A stretch of 58,732 bases of DNA from Sporosarcina ureae DSM 2281 (GTDB taxonomy: Bacteria; Bacillota; Bacilli; Bacillales_A; Planococcaceae): positions 1 to 58,732 of the forward strand of contig NZ_AUDQ01000018.1 in NCBI RefSeq assembly GCF_000425545.1, read 5' to 3'. The notes beneath the pieces were generated by a model, which worked only from the letters and a program-made list of their open reading frames with translations, made no database searches and had not been told where the DNA came from. Position 1 is the stretch's first letter, and every line of letters starts with the position of its first letter. Below are positions 46,152-54,348 of this stretch, in pieces. The translations under genes were made by a program, and so were the position numbers.

Positions 46152-46502
46152 ATGAATCTTTTTTCTTACTTACTGCTCGGTCATTTAGTCGGAGATTTTT
46201 TATTACAAAATACCTGGATGGCTATGAATAAAGCGAACAAGTGGATGCCTTTAATGACACATTGCTTGGTTTATACCCTCTCAATTTTTGTGGCAATTCT
46301 CATTAGCGGATTTCAGGTTTCATGGCTTGCCATTGTTCTCATTTATGTTAGTCATGTTTTTTTAGATAAGCGGCTTTTCGTCTTCTGGTGGGTCCGAACC
46401 ATAATGGGCGTCAAAAATCCTGAAGGTAATTGGCTGATGATTGTAACCGATCAAATATTCCATTTATTAGTTTTAGGTTCCATCATACATTTTTTATACT
46501 AG
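46152..46502 (+). CDS. DUF3307 membrane protein
   Basis: This is a 116-residue protein with three or four membrane helices. The GHLVGDFLLQ.. start and the SHVFLDKR and DQIFHLLVL segments with conserved Asp and His fit DUF3307, whose function is unknown. The ATG follows AGGGGG at short distance. It stands alone between the divergent HD-GYP operon and glnA. No terminator was found before the glnA promoter region. Confidence 0.82.
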   Translation: MNLFSYLLLGHLVGDFLLQNTWMAMNKANKWMPLMTHCLVYTLSIFVAILISGFQVSWLAIVLIYVSHVFLDKRLFVFWWVRTIMGVKNPEGNWLMIVTDQIFHLLVLGSIIHFLY

Positions 46503-46542
46503 TTAAATAGCACTGTTTTTCTGACGCTTCATTTGACGAATT

Positions 46543-46608
46543 TATAATTCTTTCTGAAACAAGAACTTAAGTCTTATAATTCTTTCAAAAAATAGAAAAA
46601 GTTCTTGT
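46543..46608 (+). promoter_or_regulatory. Repeat-rich operator region of glnA
   Basis: TATAATTCTTTC occurs twice (46543-46554 and 46575-46586), offset by 32 bp. ACAAGAACTT (46559-46568) is the exact inverse of AAGTTCTTGT (46599-46608). The right arm of the inverted repeat overlaps the -35 box, which suits a repressor. It does not match the GlnR/TnrA consensus TGTNA-N7-TNACA. Confidence 0.45.
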
Positions 46609-46633
46609 AATCTGCTTTCCTGGGCTATATTAT
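46605..46633 (+). promoter_or_regulatory. SigA promoter of glnA
   Basis: TTGTAA at 46605-46610, a 17-bp spacer, and TATTAT at 46628-46633. The glnA ATG is 55 bp downstream. Confidence 0.75.
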
Positions 46634-46687
46634 AGAAAAATGTTGCGAAGATGATTCGTACCAAACAATCATAAGGAGTGTGGTCTG

Positions 46688-48022
46688 ATGGAAAACGTTA
46701 CAAGAGAAGATATTTATCAATTCGTGGAAGAAAATAATGTCAATTTTATCCGTCTTCAGTTTACCGATATTTTTGGCATGATTAAGAATGTAGAGATTCC
46801 GATCAGCCAGCTCGAAAAGGCGCTGGACAACAAAATGATGTTTGACGGATCTTCTATCGAAGGCTTTGTACGGATTGAAGAATCAGATATGTATTTAGTA
46901 CCTGACTTGGATACATGGATGGTATTTCCATGGCCTTCAGGTACAGGAAGAGTAGCACGCTTAATCTGCGACGTCTACTTGGCGAATGGCGAACCTTTCT
47001 CTGGAGACCCCCGGGGAAATTTAAAACGAATCGTTAAAGAAATGAAAGAGCTTGGATTCACTGATTTTAACTTAGGACCTGAACCGGAATTCTTTCTTTT
47101 TAAACTAGATGCCAATAAACAACCGACAATGGAGCTGAATGACCATGGTGACTATTTTGATTTGGCTCCAATAGATCTTGGCGAAAATTGTCGTCGAGAT
47201 ATTGTCTTGGAACTTGAAGAATTGGGATTTGAAGTGGAAGCTTCCCATCACGAAGCAGCGCCTGGACAACATGAAATTGATTTTAAATATGCTGATGTAT
47301 TAACGGCTTGCGATCATATTCAAACCTTTAAACTAGTCGTTAAGACGATAGCACGCAAACACGGCTTACATGCCACATTCATGCCTAAGCCATTATACGG
47401 AGTGAGCGGTTCGGGCATGCATTGCAATGTTTCTCTATTTAAAGATGGCGAGAACGTCTTTTTTGACAAAGATGGCGAACGTCAGTTAAGTGAAACTGCT
47501 TATCACTTCATGGCTGGTGTGCTGGAACATGTTCGTGGTTTCACCGCTATCACGAACCCTACTGTCAATTCTTATAAACGTTTGGTGCCTGGCTACGAAG
47601 CACCTTGTTATGTCGCTTGGTCCTCACAGAACCGTAGTCCATTGATCCGCATACCTGCATCACGTGGAATGAGTACACGTGTTGAGGTACGTTCTGTCGA
47701 TTCTTCTGCCAATCCTTATTTAGCAATGGCCGTTATACTAAAAGCTGGTCTTGATGGTATTAAGCGCAAGCTGACTCCTCCAGCCCCAGTTGATCGCAAT
47801 ATTTATGAGATGAAGGCAGATGAGCTTGCGGAAAATAACATTGGATTATTACCGACAGATCTTGACCATGCGCTCATCGCCTTATCAGAAGACTCGATTA
47901 TACAAGACGCACTGGGTTCACATATTTATGCAAACTTTAGTGAAGCAAAACATCAAGAATGGGAAAGCTACCGGATTACGGTGCATCCATGGGAACTTGA
48001 ACGATATATGAAGATGTATTAA
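46688..48022 (+). CDS. glnA: Glutamine synthetase type I
   Basis: It makes glutamine from glutamate, ammonia and ATP. The 444-residue length and the Bacillus-type feedback residue Arg62 ([11 protein letters not shown]) place it in the GSI-alpha group, which is not adenylylated. GPEPEFFLF, the ATP/Mn segment [20 protein letters not shown], and the flap Glu in [14 protein letters not shown] are intact. The ATG follows AAGGAG. Unlike the classical Bacillus arrangement there is no glnR next to it. It may be regulated differently, or be a second paralog. A terminator follows. Confidence 0.95.
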   Translation: MENVTREDIYQFVEENNVNFIRLQFTDIFGMIKNVEIPISQLEKALDNKMMFDGSSIEGFVRIEESDMYLVPDLDTWMVFPWPSGTGRVARLICDVYLANGEPFSGDPRGNLKRIVKEMKELGFTDFNLGPEPEFFLFKLDANKQPTMELNDHGDYFDLAPIDLGENCRRDIVLELEELGFEVEASHHEAAPGQHEIDFKYADVLTACDHIQTFKLVVKTIARKHGLHATFMPKPLYGVSGSGMHCNVSLFKDGENVFFDKDGERQLSETAYHFMAGVLEHVRGFTAITNPTVNSYKRLVPGYEAPCYVAWSSQNRSPLIRIPASRGMSTRVEVRSVDSSANPYLAMAVILKAGLDGIKRKLTPPAPVDRNIYEMKADELAENNIGLLPTDLDHALIALSEDSIIQDALGSHIYANFSEAKHQEWESYRITVHPWELERYMKMY

Positions 48023-48052
48023 TAGGACTTCACAATAATAGGATGTACAATA

Positions 48053-48086
48053 AAAAAAACGGCTGTAAATACAGCCGTTTTTTTTG
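48053..48086 (+). terminator. Terminator of glnA
   Basis: ACGGCTGT-AAAT-ACAGCCGT followed by eight T on the plus strand. Confidence 0.93.
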
Positions 48087-48166
48087 ATAGAGAAAATTAT
48101 ATAGAATCCATTCTATTGTCTAATTGTCTCACTCGATTTATTATAGGAAAATCAGGAGGTTTCGCT

Positions 48167-49741
48167 ATGATTAAGATTTGGTTTAACGCACTCTTTTATA
48201 CAATGCAAAATGAAGGACATACAATAGATGCTCTACTGACAAAAGACGGAAAAATAGTAGCGATTGGGTCATATGATGAGCTAAAAGCTCAAGCCGACGA
48301 ACAAATAGACTTGCAGGGTGCTTTTGTTTATCCTGGGTTTATCGATAACCATATGCACATAATTGGACAAGGTGAAAAGTTACTACGCCTTGATTTATCA
48401 AACACTACTTCTTCAGAGAACATGATGGATTTACTCCTGAATGCGTATAGTGATTTGCCAGAGGATGAGTGGTTTATTGGAGAAGGTTGGGATGAGAATA
48501 ATTTTCCTGACAAGAAAATCTTCACACGCTATGAGTTGGATGCTGTAACGGATTCACCTATGCTATTAAAGCGCACTTGCTGGCATGCAGCGATTGTGAA
48601 TTCAAAGGCGCTCGAACTCGCTGGTATCACAAAAGATACACCTGATCCCGATGATGGTGTCATTGAGCGCGATCATACTGGAGAGCCAACGGGGTTATTG
48701 AAGGAAGGTGCTATGCAGCGAGTGCTAGAACTTTTACCAAATCCAACAGTGGCCTACGTAACGAAAGCATTGGAGACTTCAGTTGACCACCTATTATCTG
48801 TCGGTTTGACAGGTGTTGTGACGGATGACTTAGGTTACTACGGACACTACCAGACGCCATTGAAAGCCTTCAATAACGTGCTAGGCGGTGATCGTAAATT
48901 CCGTGCTCACTTACTGCGTCATTTTAGCGTGTTTTCCGAATTGATGGAAGATCATGCTCTCTATAATACACCGTGGGTAGAACCTGGTGAGATGAAGTTC
49001 TTCATTGATGGTGCTTTTGGCGGTAGTACTGCGCTGTTAAGTGAGCCTTATTCTGATGAACCCGATAATGTAGGAACTACTGTATTGACTGATGAAGAGC
49101 TCGAGAATCACGTTAAAACAGCAAGGCACTATGGAGAAGCTGTTGCCATACATGTAATCGGGGATCTGGCAGTAGAAAAAGCACTCGATGTCATTGAAAA
49201 ACATCCTGCTCTTACAGGTAAGAAAGACCGGTTAATACATGTCATCTTATTACGGGAAGATTTAGTCGAGCGAATGCAAAAGCTTCCGATTGTTTTAGAT
49301 ATACAGCCTGCTTTCGTACCCTCCGATTTCCCTTGGGTCGGAGAAAGACTCGGTAAGGACCGGCTTGACTGGGCATATGCATGGAAGAAGCTTCTAACTA
49401 AAGGATTTATATGTGGCGGAGGATCAGATGCGCCTATTGAAGACCCGAATCCATTGCTAGGAATACACGCCGCAATTACAAGAAGATTGAGTATTGAACA
49501 GCATGAGGGGTATTTGCCAGATGAAAAACTGAGTCGCTACGAGGCAGTACAATTATTTACTTCGGGCGCAGCCGCTACTATAGATAAAGCTGATTCACGA
49601 GGAAGGCTCTCCGTTGGATTTGATGCAGACTTCACTATCTTGAAAGAAGATATTTTCACTATAGAAGTAGATAGAATTACTGAAGTACAAGTAGAGAAAA
49701 CTATAGTCGCTGGTGAAGTGATGTATAGAGCGAATACATGA
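48167..49741 (+). CDS. Amidohydrolase, YtcJ-like
   Basis: This is a metal-dependent hydrolase of 524 residues with the amidohydrolase TIM-barrel fold. The metal site is seen as DNHMHIIGQG (HxH, ~65), a later His in VAIHVIGDLA, and the Asp in GGGSDAPIEDPNPL (~420). Members act on amides or N-acyl compounds; the substrate here is unknown. ATG at 48167 follows AGGAGG by 7 bp, and the upstream open extension is not used. It lies between glnA and tspO as its own unit. Confidence 0.87.
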   Translation: MIKIWFNALFYTMQNEGHTIDALLTKDGKIVAIGSYDELKAQADEQIDLQGAFVYPGFIDNHMHIIGQGEKLLRLDLSNTTSSENMMDLLLNAYSDLPEDEWFIGEGWDENNFPDKKIFTRYELDAVTDSPMLLKRTCWHAAIVNSKALELAGITKDTPDPDDGVIERDHTGEPTGLLKEGAMQRVLELLPNPTVAYVTKALETSVDHLLSVGLTGVVTDDLGYYGHYQTPLKAFNNVLGGDRKFRAHLLRHFSVFSELMEDHALYNTPWVEPGEMKFFIDGAFGGSTALLSEPYSDEPDNVGTTVLTDEELENHVKTARHYGEAVAIHVIGDLAVEKALDVIEKHPALTGKKDRLIHVILLREDLVERMQKLPIVLDIQPAFVPSDFPWVGERLGKDRLDWAYAWKKLLTKGFICGGGSDAPIEDPNPLLGIHAAITRRLSIEQHEGYLPDEKLSRYEAVQLFTSGAAATIDKADSRGRLSVGFDADFTILKEDIFTIEVDRITEVQVEKTIVAGEVMYRANT

Positions 49742-49746
49742 TCACC

Positions 49747-49771
49747 GTTTAGTAACTAGCCAATGGGGAAA
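49747..49771 (+). promoter_or_regulatory. SigB-type promoter of tspO
   Basis: GTTTAG, a 13-bp spacer and GGGAAA end 24 bp before the TTG start of tspO. The amidohydrolase stop lies just upstream. Confidence 0.7.
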
Positions 49772-49795
49772 ACTTTCTAAAAAGGTAGTTTTACT

Positions 49796-50290
49796 TTGAA
49801 GTTGCTAAAAGTACAAGGTGAACTGGATTGGAAGAAACTAACGCGTAACGTGTTAATTCCCGTAGTGGGTGGATCGATTATCGGATATCTTGCTAATCGC
49901 AATACACAAGAACAGTATGCCGAGTTGGAGAAACCTTCATTTTCTCCTCCTGGAGCTGCATTCCCTATTGCTTGGACGGCTTTATACACAATGATGGGTG
50001 TAGCGAATTACCGCGTAGAAATGAAGCAGGATACCAAAAAGAGCCATGCTGCTATCCCCCTATATGACGTTCAAATAGGTCTTAATTTTCTTTGGTCCTT
50101 CCTATTCTTCAAGTGGAATTTACGAGGTACTGCACTGATCGAGATGACGATTATGCTAGGTGCAATTGCTATGACTGCTTATGAATTTAATAAAAATGAT
50201 CGTACCGCAGGCGCATTAATGGTCCCGTATATCGGATGGGTCCTGTTCGCACTGATCTTGAATTATTCTACGTGGAAATTAAATAAGTGA
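49796..50290 (+). CDS. tspO: TspO/MBR family tryptophan-rich sensory protein
   Basis: This is a five-helix membrane protein of the translocator/benzodiazepine-receptor family, which binds porphyrins and related molecules and is linked to stress. The family's KPSFSPPGAAFPIAWTALYTMMGVA block and the later WSFLFFKWN are clear, and the protein ends in a short Lys tail. It has 164 residues from TTG at 49796. The N-terminal extension (GELDWKKLTRN) is a little longer than in many homologs. A SigB-type promoter directly upstream suggests induction by general stress. Confidence 0.9.
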   Translation: MKLLKVQGELDWKKLTRNVLIPVVGGSIIGYLANRNTQEQYAELEKPSFSPPGAAFPIAWTALYTMMGVANYRVEMKQDTKKSHAAIPLYDVQIGLNFLWSFLFFKWNLRGTALIEMTIMLGAIAMTAYEFNKNDRTAGALMVPYIGWVLFALILNYSTWKLNK

Positions 50291-50293
50291 AAC

Positions 50294-50330
50294 CAAAAAA
50301 TGTCCCTGCCACTACTGGCTGGGACATTTC
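50294..50330 (-). terminator. Terminator of the TM2 gene
   Basis: AAATGTCCCTGCC pairs with GGCTGGGACATTT, and a run of six T follows on the minus strand. It could partly stop tspO transcription too. Confidence 0.85.
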
Positions 50331-50573
50331 TCATTGTTGCTTATATTGATTTTGTTTGTAATTCATACGCTCCGCAGTCTTATAGGCATCGTACATACCC
50401 CAAATCCATACAATGGGATACGTAATGAAACCAATACCTACAAACATGAGTAACCCGTTAATTCCCTGCAAAATAATAAGCAAGATCCCTTTAAGGATTT
50501 GTCCATTATAGATTTGACCGACGCCAGTCCAGAAAAAACTTAGCACGGCGGCAATACCTGGATGCTTAAACAT
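50331..50573 (-). CDS. TM2-domain-like small membrane protein
   Basis: An 80-residue protein with two membrane helices. AAVLSFFWTGVGQIYNGQILKGILLIILQ resembles the TM2 or DUF5683-type pattern, in which a G.GQ.Y.G motif separates the helices. WIWGMYDAYKTAERMN ends the membrane part, and a Gln/Lys tail follows. Its function is unknown. The ATG has GGGGAG upstream. It is a single gene with a terminator after it. Confidence 0.82.
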   Translation of the reverse strand: MFKHPGIAAVLSFFWTGVGQIYNGQILKGILLIILQGINGLLMFVGIGFITYPIVWIWGMYDAYKTAERMNYKQNQYKQQ

Positions 50574-50652
50574 GTCATCTCCCCTTCCTGGCTGTTACGT
50601 CTATCTTACATTATGCAGAAAGGGAATGACAAGATGTTTGCTACATGTCTTT

Positions 50653-51633
50653 TCAGAAGCGGTCCTTATCCAAGGAGTCGCCCTTGACATCTACGTTACC
50701 TTCTTTTCCGAAGTGTACTTCCTCGCGTTTCACAGTATCGTGAATCGTTTCATTTTCTACAACTTCACGCTTCTTAAGAATAACTTCTTCCGTGACAACT
50801 GGTTTCTTAGTCACTTCTACTTGTTCTTCAGTAATGGGAATACGAATTGTTTCGTCATCTTCTTTGAATGCTGCTGCGGTATGATCATAGCGGCCGTCAA
50901 CATTCGCTTCATCATTTACAACAGGTCTACGTTCAATGATGACTTCATCATGTGAAACATTGACATCTACTGATCTAGGTTCTTCCACTACTTCTTTCTC
51001 TACATGAATTTCTCCACGTTGTGTTGCATGCTTATTTACTTGAAGTTTTTCTTCATGCAGACGTAAACGTTCTTCATCCGTGGCGGCATCAGTGAAACTT
51101 TGTTCATTTGTACGGAGTGCACGATCTACTTCGTTATCCTGATGGTTTACTGTTTGATCAGGTAGTGTCTGGCTCATTCTGAATGCAGGGTCTCCTCCAT
51201 TCAATTCTTGGTCTGTTACGCTTAGTCCGTTAGCTCCAAGATTGACATCTGTGCTTTTTCCATCTCTGCCGTAGAAATCTGTATTATCCATGTAGTGGCG
51301 GTTCGCTTCACCGGAATCCACATAAAGCAACATGCCACCCTCTTCAATGTCGTGATAATACTTCATTGTATCTTCTGTTCCAAAATCTAGATTTTCGACC
51401 ATGCGGTGTACATGATCTTCCCCTGACACGAATCCCATGAAGCGATCCCACCAAGAATCGTCGGCGGATTTAATTTCTGCATCTGAACGACTTCTAACCA
51501 TAGTTAGTTGATCATCGTTTTTTACCACTACATAAATATCATCTTCAGGCCATCCTTCTTTTTTTAGCTCATCCAGACGATTCACCAACTCGGTTTCATT
51601 AAAGTACATTCCAATATATCTATTCTTACCCAT
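50653..51633 (-). CDS. YsnF-like stress protein (YflT domain plus DUF2382)
   Basis: This is a 326-residue general stress protein. The N-terminal ~105 residues look like the heat-induced YflT/GSP17M domain (YIGMYFNETELVNRLDELKKEG). A variable linker follows. The C-terminal ~130 residues form DUF2382, the PRC-barrel-associated YsnF/AvaK domain (LRLHEEKLQVNK, VHVEKEV-like, and IPITEEQVEVTKKPVV). The biochemical role is unknown. Both domains are typical of SigB regulon members, and a SigB-type promoter lies ~55 bp upstream. The start follows AGGAGGAG. Confidence 0.88.
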   Translation of the reverse strand: MGKNRYIGMYFNETELVNRLDELKKEGWPEDDIYVVVKNDDQLTMVRSRSDAEIKSADDSWWDRFMGFVSGEDHVHRMVENLDFGTEDTMKYYHDIEEGGMLLYVDSGEANRHYMDNTDFYGRDGKSTDVNLGANGLSVTDQELNGGDPAFRMSQTLPDQTVNHQDNEVDRALRTNEQSFTDAATDEERLRLHEEKLQVNKHATQRGEIHVEKEVVEEPRSVDVNVSHDEVIIERRPVVNDEANVDGRYDHTAAAFKEDDETIRIPITEEQVEVTKKPVVTEEVILKKREVVENETIHDTVKREEVHFGKEGNVDVKGDSLDKDRF

Positions 51634-51686
51634 ATAAATCTCCTCCTAGTATGATAGTTAATTATACTAACGTCGTGTTGATACTT

Positions 51687-51712
51687 TTACCCGGGATAGT
51701 TAAATTAGAAAC
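51687..51712 (-). promoter_or_regulatory. SigB-type promoter of the YsnF-like gene
   Basis: On the minus strand GTTTCT, a 14-bp spacer and GGGTAA. The B. subtilis homolog ysnF is a known general-stress gene, which supports the call. Confidence 0.7.
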
Positions 51713-51744
51713 CTTTTCATTATTTTTTATTTAATGCATAAATA

Positions 51745-51760
51745 ATTCCTAATTAGGAAT
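51745..51760 (+). promoter_or_regulatory. Perfect palindrome before the YugN-like gene
   Basis: ATTCCTAATTAGGAAT is a 16-bp perfect inverted repeat lying just upstream of the ribosome site of the YugN-like gene. It is suited to a dimeric regulator; the protein is unknown. Confidence 0.4.
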
Positions 51761-51782
51761 GCTAATAAAAAGGAGTGATTTC

Positions 51783-52190
51783 ATGCTGGAATTAGATACA
51801 CCAATTGAAGGCAAACTGGCGTGCTTTGGAACTTTACGGGATAAAGTGGATCAGCACGGGTATCATTTTGGCGGAGGCTGGGATTATCATAAAGGCAGTT
51901 TCGATTCCGTCCTTCATAGAGAAGCTGGAGAAACCATTTACTTACGTGTTCCGTTTGAAGTCCACGACGGTGAACTTGATGATTTCAACACCTCAATAAA
52001 ATTCAAAAAACCTTACGTGATTAAACATGTGGTTAACACAGGACTAGATCCCGACTCAAGTTCTTTAATAAGTGGTTCTTTCAATCAATTCCAAGAACCA
52101 TTGGATCGAGATGCAGAAATTCGTGATAAAAGTCGTTGGGAAATTGCTGGTGAACTGGCAATTGAAGAAATACTGCAATACTTGGAATGA
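51783..52190 (+). CDS. YugN-like family protein
   Basis: This 135-residue cytoplasmic protein matches the YugN-like family of Bacilli. GGGWDYHKGSFDSVLHRE, TIYLRVPFEVHDGELD and PYVIKHVVNTGLD are the recognisable blocks. The function is unknown. ATG at 51783 follows AAAAAGGAGTG with good spacing; the longer frame from 51759 is not supported. A 16-bp palindrome lies just upstream, and a bidirectional terminator follows the stop. Confidence 0.87.
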   Translation: MLELDTPIEGKLACFGTLRDKVDQHGYHFGGGWDYHKGSFDSVLHREAGETIYLRVPFEVHDGELDDFNTSIKFKKPYVIKHVVNTGLDPDSSSLISGSFNQFQEPLDRDAEIRDKSRWEIAGELAIEEILQYLE

Positions 52191-52229
52191 AAAAAAGGAT
52201 CTTCTAGCTTTGGCAGAAGATCCTTTTTT
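52191..52229. terminator. Bidirectional terminator
   Basis: AAAAAAGGATCTTCT pairs with AGAAGATCCTTTTTT. It serves the YugN-like gene and the convergent 108-residue protein gene. Confidence 0.95.
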
Positions 52230-52230
52230 G

Positions 52231-52557
52231 TTATTCTGTTATACTTTGTACTTTTTCATCCATTTCAATTGAACTCAATACTTTTTTGGGAAACTTTTCG
52301 AAAACTGGTTCAAGTTCACTCATTAATTCTTCTAGTTCAGCTCCATTATAGAAAAGTGATTCGAAGTATTTAGCATTTCCAGCCGACTCCACTATTATCC
52401 GTAGACGTTGCAAAGGCTCCCTGCCTGCAAGATCTTCATCCGTCATAATTACTTCTTCTCCTGTATAATCCGCTTGTTGGATCCAAGATGTTCCCGAATC
52501 ATGCGCCTCTTCAGCAAACGCCAATAGTTCTTCTGTATTCATCGTCTGTTGCTTCAT
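52231..52557 (-). CDS. Acidic protein of unknown function
   Basis: A 108-residue acidic protein, mostly helical by composition, that I do not recognise. It starts MKQQTMNTEELLAFAEEAHDSG and contains an EPLQRLRIIVESAGNAKYFESLFYNGAELEELMSELEPVF core. There are no Cys, membrane segments or known motifs. The ATG follows GAGGGG. A GTTTTA-N13-GGGAAC arrangement upstream suggests SigB control, like several neighbours. It ends at a strong shared terminator. Confidence 0.72.
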   Translation of the reverse strand: MKQQTMNTEELLAFAEEAHDSGTSWIQQADYTGEEVIMTDEDLAGREPLQRLRIIVESAGNAKYFESLFYNGAELEELMSELEPVFEKFPKKVLSSIEMDEKVQSITE

Positions 52558-52589
52558 GCAAACCCCTCACTTTACCTGTTTTATATAGT

Positions 52590-52614
52590 GTTCCCTGTTG
52601 GTCATGGTTAAAAC
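52590..52614 (-). promoter_or_regulatory. Possible SigB-type promoter of the 108-residue protein gene
   Basis: On the minus strand GTTTTA, a 13-bp spacer and GGGAAC. This is a weaker match than the other sites, but spacing and distance (33 bp to the ATG) fit. Confidence 0.5.
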
Positions 52615-52617
52615 CAT

Positions 52618-52959
52618 TCAGCTACTTACTTCATTTTCGAAGTATAGTTCCTTATGTAGACCGCAACCCGGATTAAAATTCGCCAGACAAGAAGGACATT
52701 GATAGTCGCTTTGAAAGTATTCGGTAATAGTGAGTTCGCGTCCGCAACTTCCGCACAGTATGGCTTTTTCGTTATATTGACTAGCTGGCCAGACAGCGTG
52801 ATGACCGCAGCCTGTTTCTTCATGACATAGGTGACATGGGTAGTATATCTTGCAACAATAAAACTTGATTGCAATTCGATCATTTTCTGTCGAGTAATGA
52901 ACACAGCGCGTTTCATCATCCACCAGCAAGCCCTGAACTTCTTTACTGTATTTTTTCAT
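52618..52959 (-). CDS. CHY-type zinc finger protein
   Basis: This is a 113-residue protein with a CHY zinc finger: RCVHY near residue 20, CCKIYYPCHLCHEETGCGHHAVWP, CGSCGRELTI and CPSCLANFNPGC. About a dozen Cys/His residues should bind three zinc ions. The bacterial function is unknown; eukaryotic relatives (RCHY1) use the fold for protein binding. ATG at 52959 follows GGAGTGGG and is preferred over the open frame to 53010. It is a single gene. Confidence 0.88.
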   Translation of the reverse strand: MKKYSKEVQGLLVDDETRCVHYSTENDRIAIKFYCCKIYYPCHLCHEETGCGHHAVWPASQYNEKAILCGSCGRELTITEYFQSDYQCPSCLANFNPGCGLHKELYFENEVSS

Positions 52960-53231
52960 TTCACCCACTCCTCTTATGTATATCATAAAAGCAGAATAGT
53001 AAGTATGCAATGTAAGTAAAAGATCTGTAGTTTAATGTAATGGATAAGCTTGAAGAAGTTTTTTATAGGCAATTTACAGTACAAAGATGCGCTAAAGTTA
53101 ATTTTGTTATTGTTATTTTGAAGTGGAACCAGAACTTCAATAAATTAAAACCTAACACGAATTCACACACTATCGATAATGAGCGATCTAAGAAGTACCT
53201 CTACCTTATAAGTAGGATTGAAGTGGAAGCT

Positions 53232-53342
53232 GGGTCAACTCCTGGAGAATAAGAGTGACCTTGAGATCCTGGACAGAGCGTTAGCGAAGGAAGCAGCTCA
53301 AGATTGCTCCCCCGGAAAGCATCCCTAGCTAGAGCTTCAATC
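53232..53342 (-). repeat. Long degenerate copy of a dispersed Bacillales repeat
   Basis: The stretch passes through ACTCCTGGAGAATAAGAGTG, ACCTTGAGATCCTGG, GCGTTAGCGAAGGAAGC, AGCTCAAGATTGCTCCCCC and GGAAAGCATCC. These match, block by block, a repeat frequent in Bacillaceae intergenic DNA (GACTCCTGCGGGAA...GCGGAAAGCGTCC). It is the best preserved of the three copies here. The remainder of the 52960-53457 gap is AT-rich with no gene seen. Confidence 0.65.
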
Positions 53343-53457
53343 CCCTCGTACACACTACCTCCCCCTAGCATTCCACATGCTTGTTGATCTTGAATTAAAC
53401 CATATAAAAGGACATCCCTAACAATCGTAAGTTCACGACTGTAGAGACATCCTCTAT

Positions 53458-54189
53458 TTACATATCCTTATGAGTAAATGGACACTTTCCAGTTATAGGC
53501 ACGCAGTCGTCACCGATGAAAAACTGTTTCCATTCGTTATGCGTTGGATCACCGAAGTGGCTTATATCCGGATGCTTCGGTAAGGCATCCCATACCTCTA
53601 CACGTTCACGAACTTTTTCGCGTGAGTTGATGCCACCCTTTTCAGTGCCTGTCAAACCTTTGAAAATTTTTCGTGGCTGGAAACCAATGACCATGGCATT
53701 TCCTAGATCACGAGTCTTCCGCTGTTTATACGCAGGCGCATTACCAAAAGCAAAAATCGGCTCGCCATGGAAGTGGAAATCCCATAGATAGTGATCTGGG
53801 TCCAGTGGAGCTTCAGCCGGCCATTCTTCAGTATCTTCTATATGCAAGTACTGCAAAATATCCCAAAACTGCTGACGATATTCTTCTATTGTTCCTTCTT
53901 TTTCAAAGGGTTCTACAAACACAAATAACCCGTGCCGTTTATGCTTTGGATTTTTAAATAGTGTTAAGAAAGATTCCAATGCTTGAGGTAAATTCGACCA
54001 GTCCTCTTGAGAAACATAGGCATAGCGCAACTCACCTTTATTTTCACCAGCCATTCCAAAATAACACGGGAATGTTTTGTCAGTCACAATATTATGAAAC
54101 GTCTGGTATTCTCTAAGTAGCCATTCCGGTAAATCATCACGTTTTGTAAAGTCTTCCTTTGTCAATAAAGCGTTTGATGTTTGAATCAA
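53458..54189 (-). CDS. YqcI/YcgG family protein
   Basis: This 243-residue cytoplasmic protein matches Bacillus YcgG/YqcI. FPCYFGMAGENKGELRYAYV, HGLFVFVEPFEKEGTIEEY, HYLWDFHFHGEPIFAFGNAPAY and a Cys/His ending GKCPFTHKDM are recognisable. The function is unknown; the FHFHG segment and the heme-peroxidase-like naming of relatives hint at a cofactor site. I choose TTG at 54189 (after AGGGGGG), because it fits the family N-terminus. The frame stays open to 54267, with TTG and ATG options lacking clear ribosome sites. Confidence 0.85.
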   Translation of the reverse strand: MIQTSNALLTKEDFTKRDDLPEWLLREYQTFHNIVTDKTFPCYFGMAGENKGELRYAYVSQEDWSNLPQALESFLTLFKNPKHKRHGLFVFVEPFEKEGTIEEYRQQFWDILQYLHIEDTEEWPAEAPLDPDHYLWDFHFHGEPIFAFGNAPAYKQRKTRDLGNAMVIGFQPRKIFKGLTGTEKGGINSREKVRERVEVWDALPKHPDISHFGDPTHNEWKQFFIGDDCVPITGKCPFTHKDM

Positions 54190-54348
54190 CGTTTTATATC
54201 CCCCCTCTGAATTACTATGCTGTATATCCGCTACCCTGTCTTCAGCATAATGAAACATATGAAACAATGGTTATTATCCCTCATGTATATCGCTTTCTTA
54301 GTAACCTATATAGCACGGAAGTAATATGGGATCTTCATGAATGATTTA

